This document shows positions 7,325 through 15,441 of a stretch of DNA of 22,628 bases, one piece after another. The position numbers were made by a program, and so were the translations under genes. The notes beneath the pieces are model-generated. The model was not told where the DNA came from, did no database searches, and saw only the letters and a program-made list of their open reading frames with translations. The stretch lies in the NCBI GenBank assembly GCA_964593905.1, contig CAZQLE010000045.1, positions 1 through 22,628 of the forward strand. Reading direction: 5' to 3'. Numbering within the stretch: position 1 is the stretch's first letter; the number at the start of each line of letters is the position of its first letter. This DNA is from CAZQLE01 sp964593905. Its GTDB lineage: Bacteria > Chloroflexota > Anaerolineae > Anaerolineales > Anaerolineaceae.

Positions 7325-9061
7325 ATGGAGGTACTGAAGGGTATCTCGGTTTCACGCGGTGTAGATATCGCGCCGGTTTTTCAGTTCCATCACGCATCAC
7401 TTGATTTTGAAACACGCTTTGTGAGTGACCGGAAAGCTGAGCTGGAACGCTATGAGGCCGCGGTTAAGACCAGCCAGACTTTTCTGGAACGGATTTATGA
7501 CAAGGCGGTGGCTGAAATTGGTACGGATGAAGCCGCCATCTTCCATGCGCATTTGATGATCTTGCAAGATCCGGATGTTAACCTGGGTGTGCAGGAGAAA
7601 ATTGAAGGCGAAGGTCTGAACGCTGAAGCCGCGCTCTTTCAGGTGACCGAAGATTTCTGCGCTTTGCTCAACGAAATTGACGATGAGTATATTCGCCAGC
7701 GGATGGCCGATATTCGCGATGTGCGCAACAGCGTTTTGCGCGTGCTGCTTAACATCAGCGATGATGCCCCCAAGAGCCCCAGAGAACCTGCGTTCATCAT
7801 TAGTCGTGACCTGAGCCCGTCGGATTGTGTCTCCATTTCAAAAAGCCTGATCAAAGGTTTTTGCACCATCGAAGGCGGCATTACCTCGCACACGGCCATT
7901 CTGGCGCGCAGCCTGGGCGTGCCGGCCCTGGTGGGGGCGCCAGAAGCAGTGCTCGACCTCCCTGAACACGAGGTGGTTATTCTCGATGGTTACAAAGGTG
8001 AACTGATCACCCGCCCCGATGAAAAACTGATCGCTGAATATCACCATCTGCGGGATATTAAAAAACAGATGTTTTCACAGGCGCTGGCCGAAGCTCAAAA
8101 ACCGGCCATAACCACCGATGGCGCCCGGGTGCAGGTGTTTGCCAATATCAGCGGCGACAGCAGCCCCGCAGATTTGAAAACCGCCCTCGACAGCGGCGCT
8201 GAGGGGGTGGGCCTGCTGCGCACCGAGTTTATTTATCTCGATTGCGCTGAAATGCCCGGCGAAGATCTGCAATATGAAAAATACAGTGACGTTTTGAAGG
8301 CCTTTGGCGAAAAACCGGTCATTTTGCGCACCCTGGATATCGGCGGCGACAAGCAGCTTCCATATCTTGAGCTTCCTTATGAGATGAATCCCTTCCTGGG
8401 GGTGCGTGGCCTGCGGTTATGCCTGCGCAATCTCGATTTGTTCAAAGACCAACTGCGGGCTGCGCTGCGCGCCGGTGCGCACGGCAATCTGCGCATTATG
8501 TTCCCGATGGTGACCAAAGCAGCCGAAATTCGCCAGGCGCGTGAGATCATCGAAGAATGCCGTCGTGAGCTGGCTGAGAAAGGCCAGACAGCGGCCGGGC
8601 AGGTGCAGATTGGGATCATGATCGAAATTCCGGCTGCGGCGCTGATGGCCGACCATCTGGCGCGCGAGGTGGATTTCTTCTCGATTGGCACCAATGATCT
8701 CAGCCAGTATACCCTGGCCGTAGACCGCACCAACACCAGCCTGGCAGATCTTGCCAATGCGTTTGACCCTTCGGTTTTGAAACTGATCCATAATGTCGTT
8801 CGCGATGCGCATAAACATGGCAAAGAGGTGGGCGTGTGCGGCGAACTGGCCGGCGATCCGCTGGCGGTGCCGATTCTGGTGGGCCTGGGTCTGGATGAAT
8901 TGAGTATGAATATTCCGGTGGTGCCGGTGGTTAAGCAAATTATTCGCAGCCTGAATATGGCTGAAATGAAATTGCTGGCCGAACATGTGCTTGAACTGGA
9001 GACCCCGCTGGAAGTTAAGCAGTATGTGGCCCAAAAGCTGCCCTACCTGTTGGAAATTTAA
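7325..9061 (+). CDS. ptsI: PTS Enzyme I, phosphoenolpyruvate-protein phosphotransferase
   Basis: First PTS enzyme; takes phosphate from PEP and passes it to HPr. Numbering from the ATG at 7319, it is 580 residues with the N-terminal HPr-binding helices, the swivelling phospho-His domain (His191 in GGITSHTAILARSLGVPALVG) and the PEP-binding barrel: LLRTEFIYLD (Arg301), GIMIEIPAAAL, SIGTNDLSQYTLAVDR, and catalytic Cys507 in VCGELAGDP. All key residues are present and length is normal. ATG 7325 is preferred, because GGAGG lies seven bases before it but only one base before ATG 7319. It follows ptsH with start and stop codons overlapping. Confidence 0.95.
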   Translation: MEVLKGISVSRGVDIAPVFQFHHASLDFETRFVSDRKAELERYEAAVKTSQTFLERIYDKAVAEIGTDEAAIFHAHLMILQDPDVNLGVQEKIEGEGLNAEAALFQVTEDFCALLNEIDDEYIRQRMADIRDVRNSVLRVLLNISDDAPKSPREPAFIISRDLSPSDCVSISKSLIKGFCTIEGGITSHTAILARSLGVPALVGAPEAVLDLPEHEVVILDGYKGELITRPDEKLIAEYHHLRDIKKQMFSQALAEAQKPAITTDGARVQVFANISGDSSPADLKTALDSGAEGVGLLRTEFIYLDCAEMPGEDLQYEKYSDVLKAFGEKPVILRTLDIGGDKQLPYLELPYEMNPFLGVRGLRLCLRNLDLFKDQLRAALRAGAHGNLRIMFPMVTKAAEIRQAREIIEECRRELAEKGQTAAGQVQIGIMIEIPAAALMADHLAREVDFFSIGTNDLSQYTLAVDRTNTSLADLANAFDPSVLKLIHNVVRDAHKHGKEVGVCGELAGDPLAVPILVGLGLDELSMNIPVVPVVKQIIRSLNMAEMKLLAEHVLELETPLEVKQYVAQKLPYLLEI

Positions 9062-9127
9062 TCTCTTCTTGGGGAAACAGGTCTGAGACTGGCCCTGCCC
9101 CCACCTGGTTCGATTGGAGAATATTGC

Positions 9128-9880
9128 ATGCGTCGTTTGGAGATCCCTGCTTCGGAACCCCTTAAGCTGATCAGCCACGAAAAAGCGAACAGTTTAAGCT
9201 ATAAGCTGGTTAAGGCAAGTGTTATTTTGGCTGTGATCGGCGTTGCGGGCTTCTTTGTGGCCTTCTTCTATCAAAAGCCCATTACAGAAGCCGGGGTGCC
9301 TTATCGCGTGGTGCAGGGCATTTCCATCTTTGTGGTGTTTGCAGGCTGGGCGCTGTTCAGGTTGTTTTGCGCCGCACTGGGGATTAACACCGGCAAGCTG
9401 ACTTATAACAAACTGAGGGCCATTTTACGCAACCAGGTTGAGGTGGCCCACGATGTGAACGCGGCCACGCGAAAACAGGTTGGGCTGGCGCTGCTGGGGC
9501 TCAGTGATCAATGGTCACTTTACCCGACCGTTTTTATCGCCGATCCGCGCAAGACCATTCCCATGGTGCTGGTCGGGCCGGGCGGGGTGTTTCCCATTCA
9601 TGTCATTTATCAAGACCCGCGTAAAAAAGATTTTGTAGACCCGCAGCCGATTTTAAAAGCGGCCAGCGCTGAACTTGAAAAAAGGTTAAAGGTTCCGGTA
9701 AAACCGGTGATCAGCTTTTTGAGAAATCGCAAGTATTACCAGAGCACAGATGAGCATATCAAAACTTATACGACTTCCGAACTGTTTGCTCACCTTACTT
9801 CACGTTCCGATGAGTTTGATGCGCTGACCCTGCGCCAGATTGAAATGACTTTACGGGAGCTGTCGAACATTCCTGGCTAA
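9128..9880 (+). CDS. Membrane protein with degenerate NERD-like domain
   Basis: Protein of 250 residues that I do not recognise by name. Two hydrophobic helices are visible at about 27-48 and 60-84. The cytoplasmic C-terminal part contains VLVGPGGVFPIHVIYQ (147-162), which resembles the core of NERD (nuclease-related) domains, where a GPxGVFVIE-x-K pattern is usual. The catalytic Glu and Lys of that pattern appear as His158 and Ile160, so nuclease activity is doubtful. The later AELEKRLKVPVKPVISFLRN segment fits the helix and strand that close such domains. ATG 9128 follows TTGGAGA. It is the last gene before the terminator at 9933, 66 bases after ptsI, and its link to the PTS is unknown. Confidence 0.6.
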   Translation: MRRLEIPASEPLKLISHEKANSLSYKLVKASVILAVIGVAGFFVAFFYQKPITEAGVPYRVVQGISIFVVFAGWALFRLFCAALGINTGKLTYNKLRAILRNQVEVAHDVNAATRKQVGLALLGLSDQWSLYPTVFIADPRKTIPMVLVGPGGVFPIHVIYQDPRKKDFVDPQPILKAASAELEKRLKVPVKPVISFLRNRKYYQSTDEHIKTYTTSELFAHLTSRSDEFDALTLRQIEMTLRELSNIPG

Positions 9881-9932
9881 CCAATTCTCCCCTTCTTGCA
9901 TCTTAACGGTGTTTTATTGTTATTTCACCCGG

Positions 9933-9982
9933 CCCGCCGCTGTGATTTCCCCCTTACAGCGGCGGGCATTTTTAATTTTTTT
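9933..9982 (+). terminator. Intrinsic terminator closing the regulator-RLP-ptsHI block
   Basis: Perfect 11-bp GC-rich stem (9933-9943 with 9956-9966, CCCGCCGCTGT and complement), 12-base loop, then CATTTTTAATTTTTTT. The T-run overlaps the stop codon of the convergent MFS gene, so the two transcription units abut here. Confidence 0.9.
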
Positions 9983-11282
9983 CTGCGGTGGGCGAAGATT
10001 CTGGCGTCTGGTTGTCAGCGTCCAAAAGGTCTTCAGCCTGTGGCCCGCTGTGGAGGTAGAGCAGCCGGGCATAGACCGCCGAGATGGGCATGAGCAGCAG
10101 GCCGGTGGTCACCATTGCTGCCCGCAGTGAGATGAATGAACCGACCCAGCCCACACCGGGCCCGCCGAGTATCTGCCCCAGCGCATTGGTCTGCCCGGTC
10201 ATCGAGATCAGCGTGGCGCGCACGCGCGAGGCAGAGTTTTGCACCAACCAGGTCGTATAGAGAGGATCCAGCAGGGCATAAACTGCGCTGCGCAGCAGCA
10301 GACAGGCCACTGCCAGCGGAAAATTCCCCGCCAGACCCAGCCCAACCACACAAGCCGCTGCCAGCGAATTTAAGATCAACAGAATCTTCAGGGTTGCGGT
10401 GGTTTTTTTGCCCGGCGTTTCCAGCTTGCGCCGGAAAAGCTCGGTGGTAAACAGGCTGAACAGGCTGCCCGCCAGACTGAGCAAACTAAACCAGACCACG
10501 GGCTCCAGGCTGCCCAGGGTTGGGAATGAGAAATTCTCCACCAGATGGGCGTCTTTTAACCGGTCAAAGCCCTCAGAGGCCGCACCAATGAAAAAATTGA
10601 CCACCACCAGGGTGAGTAAAATTGGCCGACCGCGAATGGTATGCAGGCCTTCTCGAAACGCAGCCAACATGGCGGGCAGCCCTCTGGCCTCTGCGGGGTC
10701 TCGCGGGGCGGGATGATAGCCGTTTTCGGGCATAAAGCGCATGAGCGCGACCCCCAGAAGGATATACAGCCAACCACCCACGCGCAGCGGCAGATCGACC
10801 GCCAGATTGGACAGGACTGCACTGCCCCCGATGCCAACGATTGCGGCCAGACGTTCAATTTGCCCGGCGCGCAGGTAAATGGGGCCCACCCGGTTTTCGC
10901 CCACTTCGTCTGCCAGCCAGGCATCGGTTGCCCCGCTTAAAAAGGTATACCCCAGCCCCGAAACCACTTGCATCAACAGCACCAGTTCAAAGGTGCGCAC
11001 CATGCTGACGACAAAAAAAGAAAGCCCCAGGATCAGCATCCCCGCGATGATCGACAGGCGGCGGCTGTAGGCATCGGCAATGATCCCGGTGGGCACTTCA
11101 AAAATCAAAACCGATGTTTCCAAAACAGTTCCAACCAGCACCAGTTGGAGCGGGTTCAGTTTGACCACCGTGTAATAGAAATAAATCAGGGTGACGAACA
11201 TGATCGAATTGAACATGGCCGCTGCCCCGCTGAAGAGGTAATAGGTCAGCTCTGGGTTAAGTTTTTGGGGATGGGCAGGCAT
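9972..11282 (-). CDS. MFS transporter, efflux-like
   Basis: Polytopic membrane protein of 436 residues with about 12 hydrophobic segments and a polar C-terminal tail of about 25 residues. After the second helix the sequence VPTGIIADAYSRRLSIIAG matches MFS motif A (GxxaDrxGrr) in relaxed form. A charged central loop at about 195-215 divides the two six-helix halves. The layout resembles drug or metabolite exporters of the TetA/Bcr type, but I cannot name a substrate. The ATG at 11282 has no clear Shine-Dalgarno sequence, so the true start may differ slightly or initiation may be leaderless. It is convergent to the PTS block and shares the terminator region with it. Confidence 0.8.
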   Translation of the reverse strand: MPAHPQKLNPELTYYLFSGAAAMFNSIMFVTLIYFYYTVVKLNPLQLVLVGTVLETSVLIFEVPTGIIADAYSRRLSIIAGMLILGLSFFVVSMVRTFELVLLMQVVSGLGYTFLSGATDAWLADEVGENRVGPIYLRAGQIERLAAIVGIGGSAVLSNLAVDLPLRVGGWLYILLGVALMRFMPENGYHPAPRDPAEARGLPAMLAAFREGLHTIRGRPILLTLVVVNFFIGAASEGFDRLKDAHLVENFSFPTLGSLEPVVWFSLLSLAGSLFSLFTTELFRRKLETPGKKTTATLKILLILNSLAAACVVGLGLAGNFPLAVACLLLRSAVYALLDPLYTTWLVQNSASRVRATLISMTGQTNALGQILGGPGVGWVGSFISLRAAMVTTGLLLMPISAVYARLLYLHSGPQAEDLLDADNQTPESSPTAEKN

Positions 11283-11363
11283 GGCTTTTTTTGAGAATAG
11301 CAGCTTTGGTTGGCGGTGTCAGGCTGGCAAAAGGGATGCTCTGTCACCGTGGAAGAAACAATA

Positions 11364-11397
11364 CCGGCCGCGGAGAGATTGCATTCCACACGGCCGG
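11364..11397 (-). terminator. Likely terminator of the 114-residue protein gene
   Basis: On the minus strand, arms 11397-11389 and 11372-11364 form a nine-bp GC-rich stem (CCGGCCGTG against CGCGGCCGG, one G-T pair). The stem is followed by TATTGTTTCTTCC, a weak T-rich stretch. It lies 34 bases after the stop of the 11431-11775 gene and before the MFS gene, so those two are probably separate transcripts. Confidence 0.5.
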
Positions 11398-11430
11398 CGT
11401 TTATTCTGGCAAAAGCTTAAGATCCCGATT

Positions 11431-11775
11431 TTAGCGGCTGGTTCTGATTTTTCCACCCGCTTTGCTGATCTTAAAGCGGTTATCGGCGATGGGGTCAAGA
11501 ATAAAGATCGGGGGTTTTCCCTGCGGCCAGGGGGCCAGTCCGTTTTTGCGCAGCCATTTGCCCACTGCCGGGCTGGTTAATTCGCGGTTGGCTTCGGCCC
11601 AGAAGGTCTCTTTGTTGATCTTAACTTCGGCCGGTTCGGGTTCGCCTTCAATTTCAAGCACCACCACGTCCCATTCCTGTTTGAAAAACGCATCGCGGTC
11701 TGCGTTGCTAATTTTTATGCCATAACCACTTCCATTGCGATTATGAGCGCCATTATTCCAGGCTGTGACTATCAT
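11431..11775 (-). CDS. Hypothetical protein, 114 residues
   Basis: Small soluble basic protein that I do not recognise. It begins MIVTAWNNGAHNRNGSGYG, has an alternating strand-like segment WDVVVLEIEG (residues 35-44), then a charged helix, and a conserved-looking stretch VGKWLRKNGLAPWPQGKPP (71-89). There is no signal peptide or membrane segment. The start is well supported: ATG at 11775 lies five bases after GGAGGA. It is monocistronic, followed by a hairpin, and divergent from the RpiR regulator gene. It may bind nucleic acid given its charge, but that is a guess. Confidence 0.65.
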   Translation of the reverse strand: MIVTAWNNGAHNRNGSGYGIKISNADRDAFFKQEWDVVVLEIEGEPEPAEVKINKETFWAEANRELTSPAVGKWLRKNGLAPWPQGKPPIFILDPIADNRFKISKAGGKIRTSR

Positions 11776-11925
11776 GCGATCCTCCAGTAGGTTCGTTCAT
11801 TTTCTTTTATTAAACCTATCCATAATATTCTACCAGCAAGCAGCCAATGCCGGACATTTTTGGAAAGATTGTTTGCAAAGCTGCCCGGTCTTTTGCTCCC
11901 TCGCAGATTTCGTGCTTTCGGATAC

Positions 11926-11954
11926 TTGACTTTGTTGTGAAATTTCAATATCAT
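11926..11954 (+). promoter_or_regulatory. Sigma70-like promoter for the RpiR-ECF operon
   Basis: TTGACT at 11926-11931 and TATCAT at 11949-11954 are separated by exactly 17 bases, the best housekeeping promoter match in the window. A ten-base palindrome TGAAATTTCA lies within the spacer (11938-11947) and the larger operator-like palindrome follows directly at 11959. It would give a leader of about 75 bases to the regulator ATG at 12037. Confidence 0.65.
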
Positions 11955-11958
11955 AGAA

Positions 11959-11978
11959 ATGTAGTAGTATTACTACAT
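11959..11978 (+). promoter_or_regulatory. Palindromic operator, probably for the RpiR regulator
   Basis: ATGTAGTA-GTAT-TACTACAT is a perfect inverted repeat with eight-base arms, lying four bases after the -10 box and overlapping the expected transcription start. Half-sites TGTAGT/ACTACA resemble those of HexR-like RpiR-family regulators, though the central spacing here is longer. The position suggests autorepression of the rpiR-ecf-MTA operon by the product of the next gene. Confidence 0.6.
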
Positions 11979-12036
11979 CCCCAAATCTTTTAATTGTATT
12001 GTTTCAGTACCATATCTTCAAAGGCGGGCATGAGTT

Positions 12037-12918
12037 ATGGATCAACCTCAGAATGGTGTTTCTGGCGGCGATACATTGGCAAGGCTGCGAGGGTTGTTCG
12101 CATCGTTATCACCGGCCGAAAAAAAGGTCGGTGAATATGTGCTCGATAATTTTGAGAAAGTGATTCGTATGACCCTGGCCGAAATCGCCGACCAGGCGGG
12201 GGTCAGCGATGCAACTGCGGTGCGCTTTTGCCGTTCGCTGGGTTACGACGGCTGGCTTGAATTTAAGCTGGCCCTTACCCAGACGCTGCCCCGTTCGCCG
12301 CAATTGATCCATTCGGATATCTCGATGGAAGACCGGCCGGGGGTTCTGGCTCGCAAGGTGATTCTGGGCAGCAAACAGGCGCTTGAAGACACCCTGGCGA
12401 TGATCGATGATGAAGCCATTGAGAAAGCTGTGTATATTCTGGCGAATGCGCGCGCGATCTTGATTGTGGGGGTGGGCACATCGGGTCCGATGGCACATGA
12501 AATGTATAACCGTCTTTTCCGTCTGGGTCTCAATTGTCAGGTCCAGACGGATTCGTATTTGCAGGTGATGCAGGTCTCTTTGTTAACCCCGCAGGATGTT
12601 CTGGTGGTTATTTCTCAAAGCGGCGATTCGTATGACCCGCGTCGCACCGCTTCGGAGGCGAAACGGGCCGGTGTGCCGGTGATTTGCATTACGGGGAATC
12701 TGCTTTCTCAGGTTACGACGTATGCCGATGTGGTGCTGCTTTCGGTCTCTCCAGAAAGCACCCCCGAGACGATCTCCTCGCGGATTGCCCAGTATGCGCT
12801 GATCCATGCCCTGTATATCAGCCTGGCAATGCATTCGATGGATCGCGCGATTGAAAATGAGCAGATAATCTGGGAAGCCCTGATGCGTAAGGACCCTTTC
12901 CAGGCGGGTGGTAATTGA
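12037..12918 (+). CDS. RpiR-family transcriptional regulator (HTH plus SIS domain)
   Basis: Regulator of 293 residues. The N-terminal HTH_6 domain (about 12-85) holds MTLAEIADQAGVSDATAVRFCRSLGYDGW, and the SIS sugar-phosphate-binding domain (about 125-265) holds GVGTSGPMA (145-153) and ISQSGDSYD (192-200). SIS regulators of this kind respond to phosphosugars, so an effector such as (methylthio)ribose-1-phosphate or ribulose-1-phosphate, made by downstream enzymes, would make sense. That is inference. The gene is first in the operon, directly behind the promoter and palindrome at 11926-11978. The spacing to the next gene is 26 bases. A GGCGGG box precedes ATG 12037 by eight bases. Confidence 0.9.
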   Translation: MDQPQNGVSGGDTLARLRGLFASLSPAEKKVGEYVLDNFEKVIRMTLAEIADQAGVSDATAVRFCRSLGYDGWLEFKLALTQTLPRSPQLIHSDISMEDRPGVLARKVILGSKQALEDTLAMIDDEAIEKAVYILANARAILIVGVGTSGPMAHEMYNRLFRLGLNCQVQTDSYLQVMQVSLLTPQDVLVVISQSGDSYDPRRTASEAKRAGVPVICITGNLLSQVTTYADVVLLSVSPESTPETISSRIAQYALIHALYISLAMHSMDRAIENEQIIWEALMRKDPFQAGGN

Positions 12919-12944
12919 AACGTATTATTCCATAAGGAGGATTT

Positions 12945-14645
12945 GTGTCGGAGCCGATTGTCTCAATTCATGATCTTCAATATCGTTATCGCGGCCAAAA
13001 AGAATTTGCTCTGGATGGAATTAACCTGGATCTAAACCGGGGTGAATTCCTGGTGATCATGGGCCCCAGCGAAGCAGGTAAGAGCACCCTGGCTGCCACC
13101 ATTAACGGGTTGATTCCGCATTTTCATAAAGGTAAATTGATCGGTGATGTGACGGTTATGGGCCGAAAGACCCGTGAAAACACCGTGGCCCAGATGGCCG
13201 AAATTGTGGGCATGGTTTTTCAAGATTTTGAGGCGCAGTTGTTTTCAACCAATGTGGAGTTGGAAGTGGCGTTTGGGCCTGAAAATTTTGCGGTGGATCG
13301 CGAAGAAATTGGGCGCCGGATTAATGAAAACCTGGATTATGTCGGGTTGGATGCAGTCCGCAACCGCCCGCCATCCACGTTATCGGGCGGACAAAAACAA
13401 AAACTGGCCATTGCCTCTGTGTTGGCGCTGAAACCCACTGTTCTGGTGATGGATGAGCCGACCACCGATCTGGACCCGATCAGCAAGATGGGGGTGTTTG
13501 AAATTACCCATCGTTTGTGCAAGCGAGATGACCTGACCCTGATGATCATTGAACACGAGACCGAAGAGGCTTTGTTTGCCGACCGGGTGGCTTTGATCAA
13601 AGACGGCAGGCTGGTCAAGGTGGGCCCGGTCCGCGAAGTGTTGAGCGACGTGGATCTGATGCAAGAACTGGGCGTGATGCCGTTGGGGATTCCGAAATTC
13701 TTTAAGAGCATGGGGGCCGTGAATTTGCCGCTTACCCCCGATGAAGGGGTGGCTGAATTTCAAAAGACGGGCTGGAAGGTATCTGCTGCCGCGTATCAGA
13801 AAATGGTTTCTGATGAAAAGGAGACCCTGGCAAAACTAAACCGGCCGTTGATCCAGTGCCGAAATCTGGAACATACCTATTCAAAGGGTGTGAAAGCGCT
13901 GGACGGGGTGAGCCTGGATATTTTTGAAGGCGATATGGTTGCCATTGTCGGCCAAAACGGCAGTGGAAAGACCACCCTGGCCAAACACTTTAACGGCTTG
14001 TTGATGCCGACCGGGGGTGAGATTCTGGTGAATGATTTGCCAACCCGCGAGCAGGGCGTGTTTATGCTTGGGCAGCGAGTGGGATATGTTTTTCAGAACC
14101 CCGATCATCAAATTTTTTCTGAGACTGTGTTTGACGAAGTGGCCTTCAGCCCGCGCTTGCGCAAATTGTCTGAAGATGAAGTGAAGGAGCGCGTAAAAGA
14201 AGCGCTTGAGGCGGTGGGCCTGGCCGGATATGAAGAACAAGACCCCTTCGCCCTGACCAAAAGCGGCCGGCAGCGGGTGGCGGTGGCTTCGGTGTTGGCG
14301 GCCCAACCCGAGGTATTAATTCTGGATGAACCGACCACCGGACTGGATTATGCCGAACAGCGCAGCATGATGGATATGGTGCGCCGGTTGAACGAACAGG
14401 GCAGCACGATCATTTTTGTGACCCATCATATGTGGGTGGTGGCCGAATATGCCCACCGGGTGTTTGTGATGAAAGATGGCAAGGTGATGCTCGAAGGCTC
14501 GACCCGCGATGTGTTTTCGCACGGCGCCGAGCTGCGGGATGCGTTCTTGCGCCCGCCGCATTTTGTTGAGTTCAGCAGCCGTCTTGGTCATACTTTTCTG
14601 ACCCCCGATGAAATGACAAAATTTATTGAAGGAGCGCAGGACTGA
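12945..14645 (+). CDS. ECF transporter ATPase, two fused ABC domains (EcfA1-EcfA2 type)
   Basis: Energy-coupling ATPase of 566 residues with two ABC cassettes in one chain. Cassette 1 has Walker A GPSEAGKST (40-48), signature LSGGQ (146-150) and Walker B with Asp170/Glu171. Cassette 2 has Walker A GQNGSGKTT (336-344), an atypical signature TKSGRQRVAVAS (438-449) where LSGGQ is usual, and Asp461/Glu462. The atypical second signature is known from some fused ECF ATPases. The start is GTG at 12945, directly behind a near-perfect AAGGAGGA. The stop TGA overlaps the EcfT start by one base, so translation is coupled. It powers uptake by the EcfT and S-component genes of the same operon. Confidence 0.92.
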   Translation: MSEPIVSIHDLQYRYRGQKEFALDGINLDLNRGEFLVIMGPSEAGKSTLAATINGLIPHFHKGKLIGDVTVMGRKTRENTVAQMAEIVGMVFQDFEAQLFSTNVELEVAFGPENFAVDREEIGRRINENLDYVGLDAVRNRPPSTLSGGQKQKLAIASVLALKPTVLVMDEPTTDLDPISKMGVFEITHRLCKRDDLTLMIIEHETEEALFADRVALIKDGRLVKVGPVREVLSDVDLMQELGVMPLGIPKFFKSMGAVNLPLTPDEGVAEFQKTGWKVSAAAYQKMVSDEKETLAKLNRPLIQCRNLEHTYSKGVKALDGVSLDIFEGDMVAIVGQNGSGKTTLAKHFNGLLMPTGGEILVNDLPTREQGVFMLGQRVGYVFQNPDHQIFSETVFDEVAFSPRLRKLSEDEVKERVKEALEAVGLAGYEEQDPFALTKSGRQRVAVASVLAAQPEVLILDEPTTGLDYAEQRSMMDMVRRLNEQGSTIIFVTHHMWVVAEYAHRVFVMKDGKVMLEGSTRDVFSHGAELRDAFLRPPHFVEFSSRLGHTFLTPDEMTKFIEGAQD

Positions 14646-15427
14646 TGGATTCAGAGATCTATCTGGATAACAATTCGTTTATACACCGGTTGGATCCGCG
14701 CACCAAAATCACGGTTTTCTTGCTGACATTTGTGGCGATCTTGCTGTTTGAAGACCCGCTGTGGATGCTGCCGGTTACATTTCTGGTGCTTTTTCAACTG
14801 ATCCTCTCGGGGGCGATTTTCAACCTGCGCCGCATTCGATATATTCTGATTGTATTGACCATATCGAGTATGGTGTTGTGGAACCTTTTTTCAAAAGGGG
14901 TGACGCCTCTGTTCTGGATTTTTGAGGTGGAATCGTTTTTGTTTAGCATTGCCCGCACCCTGTTGATGACCTTGATGGTATCGGCCGGCATGATCTTGAT
15001 CAGCACAACCCGCAACGAAGAACTGGTGCTGGGCATGATCCGCATGGGCATGCCCTACCGGGTGGGCTTTGCGATTTCAACGGCTTTACGTCTGGTGCCC
15101 ACCATTGCCTCCAGCACCCAGACCATCAGCCAGGCGCAGCGCAGCCGCGGATTGGATTTGGACTCGGGTGGTTTGATCGACCGGGTGCGCAAGTTCTTGC
15201 CGCTGCTGGTTCCGGTGTTTATTTCAACAATCCGCAATACCAACATCTTCGGCATGGCGCTTGAATCGAAAGGCTTTGGGGCGCGTGAAAAGCGCACCTT
15301 CTATTTGAAGTTTGAGATGCGCACCGCCGATTATCTGGTGCTGGCTTTTGCCATCCTGTTTGTGGTGGCCTCCATTGCCTTTTATGCCATGGGGTATGGC
15401 CGCATTGCAGGATTGACCCGGTTTTAA
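14645..15427 (+). CDS. ecfT: ECF transporter transmembrane component EcfT
   Basis: Membrane scaffold of 260 residues linking the ATPase to the S-component. It starts DSEIYLDNNSFIHRLDPRTKI, the typical EcfT N-terminus, followed by four to five hydrophobic helices. It carries two coupling-helix motifs, AQRSRGLDL and ALESKGFGA, equivalent to the Ala-Arg-Gly motifs that contact the ATPases. It overlaps the ATPase gene by one base and the MtnA-like ORF's first possible start by one base. No doubt on family. The transported solute must be inferred from the S-component and operon. Confidence 0.93.
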   Translation: MDSEIYLDNNSFIHRLDPRTKITVFLLTFVAILLFEDPLWMLPVTFLVLFQLILSGAIFNLRRIRYILIVLTISSMVLWNLFSKGVTPLFWIFEVESFLFSIARTLLMTLMVSAGMILISTTRNEELVLGMIRMGMPYRVGFAISTALRLVPTIASSTQTISQAQRSRGLDLDSGGLIDRVRKFLPLLVPVFISTIRNTNIFGMALESKGFGAREKRTFYLKFEMRTADYLVLAFAILFVVASIAFYAMGYGRIAGLTRF

Positions 15428-15441
15428 TGGTGGAGATTAAA

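Noticed and set aside
11772..11954. Minus-strand ORF of 60 residues upstream of the 114-residue protein, with stop overlapping its start
   Set aside because: No ribosome-binding site, composition unlike the neighbours, and it lies over the RpiR promoter; likely chance.
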